Below are positions 46,390 to 55,599 of a stretch of DNA of 64,000 nucleotides, piece by piece. Origin of the DNA: Bacteroidota bacterium (GTDB lineage Bacteria; Bacteroidota; Bacteroidia; Bacteroidales; F082). Each line of letters begins with the position of its first letter. Position 1 is the first letter of the stretch. A program made the translations under genes and the position numbers. Under the pieces are notes generated by a model. That model ran no database searches, was not told where the DNA came from, and saw only the letters and a list, made by a program, of their open reading frames with translations. The stretch is from positions 1-64,000 of the forward strand of contig JAHLLA010000012.1 in NCBI GenBank assembly GCA_020444415.1, given 5' to 3'.

Positions 46390-47199
46390 ATGACCGAAAA
46401 TAAATTTCGAACAAAGCTTGGTGATATCATTTTTGAATCGGATACAACTGCCGGTAAAACATTCGATGTTATTTTATTAATCGCCATCCTGTTAAGTGTT
46501 GTTATTGTGCTGCTGGATAGTGTTGCGTCTTATCACGAGAGACTCGGGAAATTTTTCTATATTTTGGAATGGGCATTTACGATCATTTTTACAATTGAAT
46601 ATTTCTTAAGACTCTACACGGCGCACAAACCTTTCAAATATATTTTTAGTTTTTATGGTATCATCGATTTACTGGCAATTCTACCTTCTTATTTAAGTGT
46701 ATTCCTTGTAGGATCGCATTACCTGGTTGTGATCAGGATATTGAGGTTGCTGAGGGTATTCAGGGTTTTAAAGCTGGCCCGGTTTGTAGGTGCGGCCGAT
46801 ACTTTGCAAACGGCCCTCAGAAACAGCCGGGCAAAAATTATCGTATTTCTTGAGGTTGTTTTAACCATCGTGGTAATCGTTGGATCGATGATGTATCTGA
46901 TCGAAGGTCCTGAAAACGGGTTTAACAGCATTCCGAAGTCAATATACTGGGCCATAGTTACCTTAACAACCGTAGGCTATGGTGATATTGCCCCAAACAC
47001 ACCTGTCGGACAAATTTTAGCTTCGTTTTTGATGATAACGGGTTATGCGATCATCGCAGTTCCTACCGGGATAATTACTACTGAAATGAGCAGGATATCC
47101 ACTAAAAAGGAAGCTTCGTATAAGACATGCGCCGATTGTATGACAGGACAACAAGATGCAGATGCCGTTTATTGCAAAAAGTGCGGTAAGATGTTGTAG
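46390..47199 (+). CDS. Voltage-gated potassium channel-like protein with C-terminal zinc ribbon
   Basis: A 269-residue membrane protein of the six-TM ion transport family. The S4-like segment VVIRILRLLRVFRVLKLARF has regularly spaced Arg, the selectivity filter is TTVGYGD and the pore is followed by an S6 helix. It lacks a RCK/TrkA domain and instead ends in a short CxxC...CxxC zinc-ribbon-like tail (CADC, CKKC, about 245-268). Predicted K+ channel, plausibly voltage-gated. ATG 46357 is an alternative start, adding 11 residues. Confidence 0.9.
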   Translation: MTENKFRTKLGDIIFESDTTAGKTFDVILLIAILLSVVIVLLDSVASYHERLGKFFYILEWAFTIIFTIEYFLRLYTAHKPFKYIFSFYGIIDLLAILPSYLSVFLVGSHYLVVIRILRLLRVFRVLKLARFVGAADTLQTALRNSRAKIIVFLEVVLTIVVIVGSMMYLIEGPENGFNSIPKSIYWAIVTLTTVGYGDIAPNTPVGQILASFLMITGYAIIAVPTGIITTEMSRISTKKEASYKTCADCMTGQQDADAVYCKKCGKML

Positions 47200-47327
47200 G
47201 TTAATCTTTATGCATGGTTTCAAAACATTCCCTAACATACCGATTGATGTTTTTATTCTAAAATTCTGCTAAGTCTGGTCTGACATATAAATTGGTATTC
47301 GACAACAATGAATAATTAAAAGGCAAA

Positions 47328-47969
47328 ATGACAAAAGAAAAATTAAAAATTGGTGAGAAATCCAAATCCCGCTTTGAGTTCAGAACATTTGGGAGGAATT
47401 TTGATGAAGCAGCCTACCTAATGTCAAGATTGTCCATTCCTGTTCCTGAGAATGTATGGGAAAGAATATCGGAAGAAACCTACATCTTATCCACAGCTTC
47501 GGAAGCGCATAATATAAAGATCAGAGATGGAAAAATGGATATTAAAACACTGGTTCAGGAAGTTGACGGACTGGAGCAATGGAATCCATTGATGAAAGGG
47601 GAGTTCCCAATGAAAACAGAAGTCCTTGAAAATGAAGTAGTTCCCGCCTTTCAGGTTCAAATGCCATCTCTTGAAAAAGATGTTTACACCCTTGATGAAT
47701 TCCTGGAAATTGTAAAAGATCATCCAGATTTATTGGCTGTTAATATTGAAAAGGAACGATTTGGTTACATGGTAAATGATACAATCTGCGAATACGCAAA
47801 TGTTTGGATCAATGGAGCCATGGTTGTAACTGTAAATTCAGAATCAACAGAAATTGAAGACATTAAGAAAACCATCAAAGATCTGGGTTTGGAAGGTGTG
47901 GAGAATATCAACTATTTGCAGGCTGTAAAACGCGTGGTAGGAATGATTGATAAAAAATTAGCTAATTAG
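47328..47969 (+). CDS. Divergent CYTH-like (triphosphate tunnel) protein
   Basis: A 213-residue protein I cannot assign firmly. The order of charged strands looks like a CYTH/triphosphate tunnel metalloenzyme: an early SRFEFRTFG, then HNIKIRDGKMDIKTLV, GLEQWNPLMKGEFP, and a late CEYANVWINGAMVVTVNSE that resembles the closing acidic strands. It lacks a strict ExExK start. The gene directly downstream, four bases away, is a clear CYTH protein, supporting the reading. Function unknown. Confidence 0.55.
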   Translation: MTKEKLKIGEKSKSRFEFRTFGRNFDEAAYLMSRLSIPVPENVWERISEETYILSTASEAHNIKIRDGKMDIKTLVQEVDGLEQWNPLMKGEFPMKTEVLENEVVPAFQVQMPSLEKDVYTLDEFLEIVKDHPDLLAVNIEKERFGYMVNDTICEYANVWINGAMVVTVNSESTEIEDIKKTIKDLGLEGVENINYLQAVKRVVGMIDKKLAN

Positions 47970-47973
47970 GATC

Positions 47974-48444
47974 ATGGGTAAAGAAATAGAAAGAAAATAT
48001 TTGGTAAAAGGCGAATTTAAACCTTTTGCAACGAAAGAAACGAGAATCACTCAGGGGTATTTGTCTTCAATTCCTGAAAGAACTGTAAGGGTGCGCATTA
48101 AAGAAGATAAAGGATTTATAACAATTAAAGGAATCGGAAACAAGAGCGGTGCCAGCCGCTACGAGTGGGAAAAAGAAATTCCGGTTTCAGAGGCAAACGA
48201 ACTCTTAAAACTATGCGAACCTGGCGTAATTGATAAAACCCGTTTTATTGTGCCCGAAAAAGGCGGTTTAAAATTCGAAGTAGATGAATTTTACGGCGAA
48301 AATGAAGGACTAACAATAGCAGAAATTGAGTTGCCGGATGAAGACCATTCATTTGAAAAACCCGGGTGGCTTGGTACCGAGGTCACAGGCAATAAAAAAT
48401 ATTACAACTCATACTTATCAAAAAAAACCTACAGGAGCTGGTAA
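47974..48444 (+). CDS. CYTH domain protein (triphosphate tunnel metalloenzyme)
   Basis: A 156-residue single-domain protein with the signature EIERK (ExExK) at the N-terminus and alternating charged strands (TVRVRIKEDKGFITIKG, EWEKEI, KFEVDEFYGENEGLTIAEIEL). The family hydrolyses inorganic triphosphate or related substrates using a tunnel-bound metal. No CHAD domain is attached. It is co-transcribed with the divergent CYTH-like gene. Confidence 0.9.
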   Translation: MGKEIERKYLVKGEFKPFATKETRITQGYLSSIPERTVRVRIKEDKGFITIKGIGNKSGASRYEWEKEIPVSEANELLKLCEPGVIDKTRFIVPEKGGLKFEVDEFYGENEGLTIAEIELPDEDHSFEKPGWLGTEVTGNKKYYNSYLSKKTYRSW

Positions 48445-48529
48445 TTGACGTAACTTTCTGGTACGATTTATGTAAAACTGAAGCGTTAAGTTTTTATATC
48501 AAATATCGCATCAACATAGATATTATTAT

Positions 48530-48537
48530 TAATTTTG
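48530..48537 (+). promoter_or_regulatory. Promoter -7 element (TAATTTTG)
   Basis: Exact TAnnTTTG match ending 21 bases before the DUF1573 gene ATG. Confidence 0.6.
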
Positions 48538-48558
48538 TAGTCTTAAAAAAAACGAAAA

Positions 48559-49014
48559 ATGAAACAAATAACATTATTAGCAGCTTTAATTTTCGCAATG
48601 TTTACCGTATTTGCGCAAGAAGCTGAAGTGAAAAAAGAAAACGGCCCACAGATTTCTTTTGAAGATACTACACATGATTATGGTGAAATTGAATTGGGTT
48701 CAGATGGGGCGTATGAGTTTGTATTTACAAATACCGGCAACGAGCCATTGATACTTTCAAAACCCCGTTCTTCCTGTGGATGTACAGTGCCATCATGGCC
48801 AAAAGAACCTATTTTACCTGGTGAATCAAATAATATTAAAGTTACTTACAATACAAATAAAGCTGGTAACTTTAATAAAACCGTTACCGTTTACTCCAAT
48901 GCAAAAGGTAATAGCACGGTTGTCTTAAGGATTAAAGGGAAAGTGCTGGCACAGGCAGAAGAAGCGTTACCAACAAAAGAAAGTAGTGTGGGTGCAGCCC
49001 CCGTCAATAAATAA
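48559..49014 (+). CDS. DUF1573 domain-containing exported protein
   Basis: A 151-residue protein with a signal peptide (1-19, ending VFAQ) and a DUF1573 Ig-like domain: FEDTTHDYGEIELGSDGAYEFVFTN, SSCGCTVPSWPKEPI and PGESNNIKVTYNTN. DUF1573 proteins are frequent exported Bacteroidota proteins of unknown function. Has its own promoter and terminator. Confidence 0.92.
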   Translation: MKQITLLAALIFAMFTVFAQEAEVKKENGPQISFEDTTHDYGEIELGSDGAYEFVFTNTGNEPLILSKPRSSCGCTVPSWPKEPILPGESNNIKVTYNTNKAGNFNKTVTVYSNAKGNSTVVLRIKGKVLAQAEEALPTKESSVGAAPVNK

Positions 49015-49030
49015 AAAAAATGTAATTTTT

Positions 49031-49079
49031 AAAAATGGTTAATCGTGTGGATTACATTTCGCGGTTAACCATTTTTTTT
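49031..49079 (+). terminator. Intrinsic terminator after the DUF1573 gene
   Basis: Stem AAAAATGGTTAA / TTAACCATTTTT with a 22-base loop, then a T run (49072-49079). The loop is long, but the stem is perfect. Confidence 0.75.
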
Positions 49080-49105
49080 ATTTTCACAAACCTAAAAACA
49101 GTAAC

Positions 49106-50302
49106 ATGCCAAATATTTCACAAAAGGGGCACTTAATGCCTGAGTCACCCATCCGAAAATTAGTGCCGTATGCCGAAGCGGCCAGAGCCCGTGGTATTAA
49201 AATTTACCCCCTGAATATTGGTCAGCCTGATATTGAAACACCAGAGGTTTCTTTGAATGCTATTCATAATTATAATCAGAAGGTAATTGCTTATAGTCAC
49301 TCTGCTGGGATGATCTCTTTACGTGAAAAATTGGTGGAGTACTATAAAACTGTGAATATTGACCTGAAAGCAAGTGAAATTATCGTGGGTGCCGGGGCGT
49401 CTGAGGCTTTGCTTTTCGCCTTTCAGTCTATTATGGATCCGGATGATGAAGTAATTATCCCGGAACCATTTTATGCCAATTACAATGGATTTGCTACCAA
49501 TGCAGGTATCAAAGTAAAACCGATTTTCTCTTCTATTGAATCGGGTTTTGCATTGCCCCCCATTGAAGATTTTGAAAAAAATATTACAAAACGTACCAAA
49601 GCCATTCTCGTTTGCAATCCAAATAATCCAACCGGGTATCTATATTCGAAAGAGGAATTGGAAGTGTTGCGCGACATTGTTAAAAAATATGACCTATTCT
49701 TAATTGCTGATGAGGTATATCGCGAATTTACCTATGATGGCAGAAAGCATTATTCAGCCATGTATTTGGATGGTATTGAGCAGAATGTAATACTCATCGA
49801 TTCGGTTTCAAAACGCTATAGTGCCTGTGGAGCCCGCCTCGGTTGGATGGCTTCTAAGAACAAGGAACTGATGGCCACTGCGCTGAAATTTGCCCAGGCA
49901 AGATTGAGTCCGCCTACTTTTGGACAGGTGCTGGCAGAAGCTGCTGTGGATACACCTGATAGTTATTTTGTGGAAGTGAAGAAAGAATATTTAGCACGCA
50001 GAAATGCCATTGTCGAAGGAATCAACAATATCGAAGGTGCCTATTGCCCAAACCCTGCAGGTGCATTCTATGTTGTTGCCAGATTGCCTATTGATGATTC
50101 AGATAAATTCTGCCAGTGGCTGCTGGAAGATTTCAGTTTTGAAAATCAAACCGTTATGTTTGCCCCGGCTTCCGGGTTTTATTCAACAGCAGGTAAAGGA
50201 AAAGATGAAGTCAGGATCAGTTATGTATTAAATGTGGATGACCTGAAGCAATCCGTGAAAGTGCTGGACGAAGCCTTAAAAGTTTATCCCGGTAGGAAAT
50301 AG
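49106..50302 (+). CDS. Pyridoxal phosphate-dependent aminotransferase (class I, AspC-like)
   Basis: A 398-residue fold-type I aminotransferase with NIGQPDIETP, CNPNNPTGYLYS, the Asp/Tyr PLP contact in IADEVYREFTYDG and Schiff-base lysine K236 in DSVSKRYSACGARLGW. AspC-like members use aspartate, glutamate or aromatic amino acids; the exact substrate is not predictable. It lies 9 bases upstream of hypA. Confidence 0.92.
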   Translation: MPNISQKGHLMPESPIRKLVPYAEAARARGIKIYPLNIGQPDIETPEVSLNAIHNYNQKVIAYSHSAGMISLREKLVEYYKTVNIDLKASEIIVGAGASEALLFAFQSIMDPDDEVIIPEPFYANYNGFATNAGIKVKPIFSSIESGFALPPIEDFEKNITKRTKAILVCNPNNPTGYLYSKEELEVLRDIVKKYDLFLIADEVYREFTYDGRKHYSAMYLDGIEQNVILIDSVSKRYSACGARLGWMASKNKELMATALKFAQARLSPPTFGQVLAEAAVDTPDSYFVEVKKEYLARRNAIVEGINNIEGAYCPNPAGAFYVVARLPIDDSDKFCQWLLEDFSFENQTVMFAPASGFYSTAGKGKDEVRISYVLNVDDLKQSVKVLDEALKVYPGRK

Positions 50303-50311
50303 CAAAAATAC

Positions 50312-50662
50312 ATGCACGAATTCTCAATTGCTGTTAGTATAATTGAAATTGCTGAAGCGGAAGCTCAAAAAGTAAATGCCATTAAAATAAAGGAATTAAT
50401 TCTGGATATCGGAACGATGTCAGGCATTGAATTTTTCGCCCTAGAAACAGCTATGGAAATGGCGGTGAAAAACACCTTGTTGGAAAAATCAAGAATTAAA
50501 ATCAATAAAATTCAGGCCAGGGCTAAATGTACTGAATGCAGTCAGGAATTTGATATGGATCATGTGTATGATCCTTGTCCATACTGCCAGAGTTTATACC
50601 ACGAGTTGTTATCGGGCAAGGAACTGCAAATCAAGTCGATTGTAGTTGATGTGGATGATTAA
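50312..50662 (+). CDS. hypA: Hydrogenase maturation nickel metallochaperone HypA
   Basis: HypA delivers nickel to [NiFe] hydrogenases with HypB. The 116-residue protein starts MHEFSIA, giving His2 for Ni binding, and has a zinc site C73, C76, C89, C92 (CTEC...CPYC). The length is normal. No hypB or hydrogenase subunits are in the window; a matching endopeptidase-type gene lies about 7 kb away at 57470. Its TAA stop overlaps the TAA stop of the convergent TonB receptor (TTAA at 50659-50662). Confidence 0.92.
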   Translation: MHEFSIAVSIIEIAEAEAQKVNAIKIKELILDIGTMSGIEFFALETAMEMAVKNTLLEKSRIKINKIQARAKCTECSQEFDMDHVYDPCPYCQSLYHELLSGKELQIKSIVVDVDD

Positions 50663-53037
50663 AACTCGATAATTATACCGAAGGTTGGAATTATTGTTCC
50701 GGTAGATGTTGGAATACTTTGTAGTTTATATTTTGACCCATTCTCTAGTAAGGTATTGTTCCCGTTAATATCCTTCTCAGGAAGGATCAAATCCTGTTCC
50801 TGCGATTTGAAGTTGTAAGCATTCTGAATATCCAGATAAAGGTTCACCATCCACTTTTTGAAGAAAAAACGTTTATCAATCCTGATATCCAATTGATGAA
50901 AAGCTTTAAAACGTTTCGAGTTTACCCTACTCCAGTCTTTAAAAGGTTCATTTTGGGTGTCCCATGCTTCTTTAATAGCAGAAAACTCTAAGTCGTAAGG
51001 TGTATACGGCGAACCTCCGGCGTATCTCCACTTGGCACCTACTGACCAGCTTTTATTAAAGTTGTATGTAGAAGTGATAGAAACAAGGTGACGGTTATCC
51101 CAATTTGTTGAAATGAATGTCCCGTTTTTATCTTTCATCTGGCTGCGGTAAAAAGTGTAGGAAGCTGTTATGTTTAATTTGTTACTGATTTTAGTTCTAT
51201 TCAATATTTCAACTCCAAATGCGCGGCCTTCACCATTGGAAATAACGGGTCCAACACCATAAACACCGAAATCACCTCCTTTGGTAGCTAGACTTACGGA
51301 GTCGAGCAAAGATACCGGGTAATTATTGTATTTCTTGAAAAAGCCTTCAACGGAGAAAATAACATTTTCAGTAGGTTGGTATTCAATACCTAAAATAGCC
51401 TGGTCGCTTTTAATATAATCAATATCTTCATTTTTATTGACCAAAAAGCCTTCTGTATCCCTGTGACCTAAGGTGGTATATGAGGGTAAACGAAAATATC
51501 TGCCCAGACTGGCTGTTAATGTTACATTGGATTGGATGTTATACCGCGCTGATATTCGGGGAGAAATCTGGTTCATCGCGTTAGACATTTTTTTCGTATA
51601 ATTATTTGCATCCGTTCTAATGCCGAATACAAGTTTCATACGGTCATTAAAAAGATTTTGCACAAATGAGAAAGAACCTCCCCATTTAAAAAAGTCAATT
51701 TTAGTGCTTGAATTAAACTCAACTACATTACCATTTATAAAAATTGGGTTATATGATTTGGCATGATACTGAACGTATTCAGTATTCAAACTTATCGTAT
51801 ACTGTATGGTTTTAAAAATTTCGGTATGTTCTAATCTGAGTTTGTTTTCAATTTCCTGCGAATTGTAATCGAAAGTTCTAGCTTGACTGATATCATTGTT
51901 TTGATATTTGACAGAGCTATAATCCAGCATATTTCTACTTAATACTATCGTTTGAAAACTGTTCTTGCCATAGTGCTTGTATACACCACCAATGGCATAA
52001 TTCCATTGGTTACTTTCAGGCACAAAATTTAAAAAATATTCCTGTTCCGGATCAGGTTCGTCGATACCCTTGTTTAACCTGAATTGATCGTAAGCACCAA
52101 TGCTGATAATTTTTATTTCATTTCTTTCGTTGATACGTGTTCTCCATTTAAACTGGTAATCATTAAATGTCGGCAGGAAAGGCAATTCAAGTGCGCTGAA
52201 TAGAAATTGCAAATAGGATCGTCTGATTGAAAATAGATAATCAGACTTTTTACCAGCAGGCCCGTCAACAGCAAGTCCAACTTCCGAAGCACCAACTGAA
52301 AATCTGAATTTGGGTTTAATAGAGTTACCATTCTGTAAATTGAAATTGAAAACCGAACTGAGTGCATTCGGTTTATCAGCGGGAAATGCACCTGAATAAA
52401 AGTCAACTGATGCAAGCTGGTCGCTATTGATCATGCTATTGGTACCACCTGATGCACCCTGGGTTTGGAAGTGATTGATTGTTGGAACTTCAATTTCATC
52501 TAAGTAAAATATATTTTCAGCAGGACCGCCACCCCTTACCATAATATCATTCCGGAATGATGCTCCTGAAGAGACACCGGGAAATGATTGGATCACTTTG
52601 GAGATATCGCCATTTGCACCCGGATTACTCCTTATTTCATCAATGCTGATTTTTTGCATCGAATGGGCCACCTCTTCAGGTCTTTCAAAATTAGATATAC
52701 GTATAACTACCTCCTCCAGGTCAGTTTGTCCGGGACTTAGATAAAAGTTTGCATTGGATGTAATTCCATTTTTAACCTCAATGATATCTGACTCGAATTC
52801 AGTATAGCCTATAAATGATGCTTTAATTTTGTAATTGCCTTCCTCAATGTCATTTATAATAAATGTGCCATTTATATCAGTAGTAGCTCCAATGTTAGTG
52901 CCTGCTAAAACTACATTAACGTATGGTAATGGTTCGCCCGTTGTTTCATCTGCTATTTTTCCTTTAATTGCTCCGTTGTTAGCCAACAATACCGAGCTAA
53001 GAAAGCTCAGAAAACTAAGCTGTAATAATCTTTTCAT
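50659..53037 (-). CDS. TonB-dependent receptor with CarboxypepD-like N-terminus (first)
   Basis: A 792-residue outer-membrane receptor. Signal peptide (1-18), CarboxypepD_reg-like domain (about 22-105), plug domain with RGGGPAENIFYLDEIEVPTINHFQ and SVDFYSGAFPA, then a barrel ending in TFGIIIEF. It is the close paralogue of the receptor at 53207-55591. The ligand is unknown; such receptors take up chelates or glycans with TonB energy. The promoter region carries an inverted repeat shared with the MerR gene. Confidence 0.93.
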   Translation of the reverse strand: MKRLLQLSFLSFLSSVLLANNGAIKGKIADETTGEPLPYVNVVLAGTNIGATTDINGTFIINDIEEGNYKIKASFIGYTEFESDIIEVKNGITSNANFYLSPGQTDLEEVVIRISNFERPEEVAHSMQKISIDEIRSNPGANGDISKVIQSFPGVSSGASFRNDIMVRGGGPAENIFYLDEIEVPTINHFQTQGASGGTNSMINSDQLASVDFYSGAFPADKPNALSSVFNFNLQNGNSIKPKFRFSVGASEVGLAVDGPAGKKSDYLFSIRRSYLQFLFSALELPFLPTFNDYQFKWRTRINERNEIKIISIGAYDQFRLNKGIDEPDPEQEYFLNFVPESNQWNYAIGGVYKHYGKNSFQTIVLSRNMLDYSSVKYQNNDISQARTFDYNSQEIENKLRLEHTEIFKTIQYTISLNTEYVQYHAKSYNPIFINGNVVEFNSSTKIDFFKWGGSFSFVQNLFNDRMKLVFGIRTDANNYTKKMSNAMNQISPRISARYNIQSNVTLTASLGRYFRLPSYTTLGHRDTEGFLVNKNEDIDYIKSDQAILGIEYQPTENVIFSVEGFFKKYNNYPVSLLDSVSLATKGGDFGVYGVGPVISNGEGRAFGVEILNRTKISNKLNITASYTFYRSQMKDKNGTFISTNWDNRHLVSITSTYNFNKSWSVGAKWRYAGGSPYTPYDLEFSAIKEAWDTQNEPFKDWSRVNSKRFKAFHQLDIRIDKRFFFKKWMVNLYLDIQNAYNFKSQEQDLILPEKDINGNNTLLENGSKYKLQSIPTSTGTIIPTFGIIIEF

Positions 53038-53055
53038 TTATTTCTCTTTTCATAG

Positions 53056-53085
53056 TGTTTAAGAAAATAACAAAAAGATTAAACA
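53056..53085. promoter_or_regulatory. Inverted repeat TGTTTAA-N16-TTAAACA upstream of the first receptor
   Basis: Perfect 7-base arms at 53056-53062 and 53079-53085 with a 16-base spacer, 19 bases upstream of the receptor start. The inner arm continues into CAAAAGTT, whose minus strand AACTTTTG is a one-base variant of TAnnTTTG, so the arm overlaps the likely -7 element. A further half-site, TTAAACA, is at 53111-53117. Same geometry as at the MerR promoter. Confidence 0.6.
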
Positions 53086-53206
53086 AAAGTTCAATGAATT
53101 CAAAGAAAAGTTAAACAAAAAAGGTTTATGTATTGATTAACAGATCGGTAAGAGGTGTGCTTTTATGGGTTGAAAATCGACTTATCTGTTTTTTATTAAG
53201 GTTTCT

Positions 53207-55591
53207 TTAAAACTCGATCATGATACCAATGGTTGGGAGTACAGTTCCCGATGAACTGGGTATAGTTTCCAAACTGTAGTATTCAACCCCATTAACTGTA
53301 TTAATAATATAATTTCCATCACTGTCTTGTTGCCTGACAACGATATCAGGGTTTTCTGCCTGGAAATTATAAAGATTTTGAATGTCCAGGTATAGCATCA
53401 GTGACCATTTTTTGAAATAGTACCTCTTGTCAACTCTAATGTCAAGCTGATTAAATGAAGAAAGGCGGAGCGAATTCACTTGATCGGTATCAACAAAAGC
53501 ACGTCCTCTGGTATCCCAGGCTGAAACGATAGAAGAAGTTTCGAGATCGTATGGCGTATAGGGCAGCCCTCCTGCATATCTGAATTTTGCACCCGCAGTC
53601 CAGTTTCTATTAAAATTGTAAGATCCGGTAACAATAAAAACATACTGATTATCCCAGCTGGCCGGCACGTACTCATTGTATTTATCTTTAACAAGGGTTC
53701 TGAAAAGCGTTAATGATGCGATTAAGCTCAATTTATTTCCAATCCTGGTGCGATTCGAGAGTTCAATACCATATGCTTTCCCCTGACCAATCGACAATAC
53801 GGGTTCATCACCGAAAACTCCATAATCGCCTCCTTTGGTTGCAAGGCTTAATGAATCAATCATAGAAAAAGGATAATTGTCATAAAACTTTCCGAACCCT
53901 TCCAAAGTAAATACCACACCTTCATTTAAACTATATTCAATACCGCCTATAATTTGATCACTTTTTATGTAGCTAATGCCATTTTCTTTATTTATCAGGT
54001 TTCCGTTGTTGTCTTTATAACCCAGTGCCGTATAGGGAGGCATTTGATAATACCTGCCAATGCTTCCTGATAATGCAAACCTGGGTAAGACATTATAACG
54101 GAATGATATACGCGGTGACAACTGGTCCAGGGGGTTTTGCATTTCTTTGTCATACGTATTTGCATCCATTCTGATCCCAATTACTGTATTTAATTTGTTA
54201 TTAAAAAATGCTTTTGTCATTGCGAAGGACGCTCCCCATTTAAAAAAATTAATATCCGTTTGATATAAAATAGGGACTCTCTCGCCTTCAAAGTAAATGA
54301 TATTTGAAGTTTGATTGTTGTATTTCACATATTCTGCGTTGGCCGACCCAGTGAGTTGAAATCCATTAAAAATACTTGTAAATTCATACCTTAATTTATT
54401 TTCAATTTCCTGTGAGATATAGTTAAATACTTTAGCCGAATCTTCATTATTGTCTGGATATTTATAGGATTCGTAGTTGAGCATATTACGGCTTAAAACA
54501 ACTGTATGAACACTTCTTTTGGCGAAATGTTTATATACACCACCGATGGTATAAGTCCACTGGTTATTTACGGGAATAAAGCTAAGTATGTAATCTTGTT
54601 CTGCATCTGGATTTTCTATTCCGGTATTCAATGCAAACTGGTCCAGCGCACCGAGGCTGATAATTTTAAATTCATTCTTCGTATTGATCTTATATCGCCA
54701 TTTTATCTGGTAATCTGTAAAAGTGGGTAAAAATGGCAATCCCAATGCACTGAATAGGAACTGAAGGTAGGATCGGCGTATTGAAAAAACATAGTCACTT
54801 TTTTCGCCAATCCTTCCATCTCCTGAAAAAGCAATTTCAGACGCTCCAAGTGAAAAACGCCATTTTGGTTTCACCGGATTTCCATCTTTTAGTTTGAACT
54901 GAAATACGGAACTTAGCGCATTTCCACGATCAGCAGGAAAGGCTCCAGAATAAAAATCAACATTACTTATTTGATCCGCATTGATAATGCCATTTGAACC
55001 ACCTGAAGCACCTTGCGTTTGAAAGTGATTGATATTGGGTACTTGCAGTTCTTCCAGGTAATAAACATTTTCTGCGGGTCCACCACCTCTGATTAAAATA
55101 TCGTTTCTGAAGGCCGGTGTTGCAGAAACTCCTGGAAAAGACTGAATTACTTTGGAGATATCCCTGTTCGATCCGGGATTGGTTTCAATTTCTGCCAGTC
55201 CAATCTTTTGCATTGACATAGGGGCGTCATTGGGACGCTCGAAGGGAGAGACTTTAATTACGACTTCTTCAAGTTTAGTTGATGTGGGCGTCATTTTCAA
55301 TTCTATATAGGATGTTCCAGAATTGGTTATAAGTATATCATCAGAAAGGAGACTGCTATATCCAACAAACGAAGCTCTCAGATTTACAAAACCCGGTTCC
55401 AGACCTGTAAAAATAAATTTTCCGTCAAAATCTGTTGAGCTGCCTATGTTTGTTCCATCAATGATGACATTCACAAAAGGTAAAGGTTCATTATTGGATT
55501 TGTCCGTAATTCTGCCTTCTATTTTTCCACTCTGTGCGTAAATACCTATCGAAAAAACAATTGCTGTTATTATTAAATATATTTTTCTCAC
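53207..55591 (-). CDS. TonB-dependent receptor with CarboxypepD-like N-terminus (second)
   Basis: A 794-residue outer-membrane receptor starting with GTG. It has a signal peptide (1-19), CarboxypepD_reg domain (IEGRITDKSNNEPLPFVNV), plug domain with IRGGGPAENVYYLEELQVPN and VDFYSGAFPAD, and a barrel ending in TIGIMIEF. Very similar throughout to the receptor downstream, consistent with tandem duplication. It lies 8 bases after the DUF2271 gene and so is probably read from the MerR-DUF2271 transcript. Confidence 0.92.
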   Translation of the reverse strand: MRKIYLIITAIVFSIGIYAQSGKIEGRITDKSNNEPLPFVNVIIDGTNIGSSTDFDGKFIFTGLEPGFVNLRASFVGYSSLLSDDILITNSGTSYIELKMTPTSTKLEEVVIKVSPFERPNDAPMSMQKIGLAEIETNPGSNRDISKVIQSFPGVSATPAFRNDILIRGGGPAENVYYLEELQVPNINHFQTQGASGGSNGIINADQISNVDFYSGAFPADRGNALSSVFQFKLKDGNPVKPKWRFSLGASEIAFSGDGRIGEKSDYVFSIRRSYLQFLFSALGLPFLPTFTDYQIKWRYKINTKNEFKIISLGALDQFALNTGIENPDAEQDYILSFIPVNNQWTYTIGGVYKHFAKRSVHTVVLSRNMLNYESYKYPDNNEDSAKVFNYISQEIENKLRYEFTSIFNGFQLTGSANAEYVKYNNQTSNIIYFEGERVPILYQTDINFFKWGASFAMTKAFFNNKLNTVIGIRMDANTYDKEMQNPLDQLSPRISFRYNVLPRFALSGSIGRYYQMPPYTALGYKDNNGNLINKENGISYIKSDQIIGGIEYSLNEGVVFTLEGFGKFYDNYPFSMIDSLSLATKGGDYGVFGDEPVLSIGQGKAYGIELSNRTRIGNKLSLIASLTLFRTLVKDKYNEYVPASWDNQYVFIVTGSYNFNRNWTAGAKFRYAGGLPYTPYDLETSSIVSAWDTRGRAFVDTDQVNSLRLSSFNQLDIRVDKRYYFKKWSLMLYLDIQNLYNFQAENPDIVVRQQDSDGNYIINTVNGVEYYSLETIPSSSGTVLPTIGIMIEF

Positions 55592-55599
55592 GTGGCTTC

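Noticed and set aside
53038-53206. Cobalamin riboswitch before the TonB receptor
   Set aside because: No B12-box-like conserved stretch seen in this 169-base gap; control by the repeat is a better fit.
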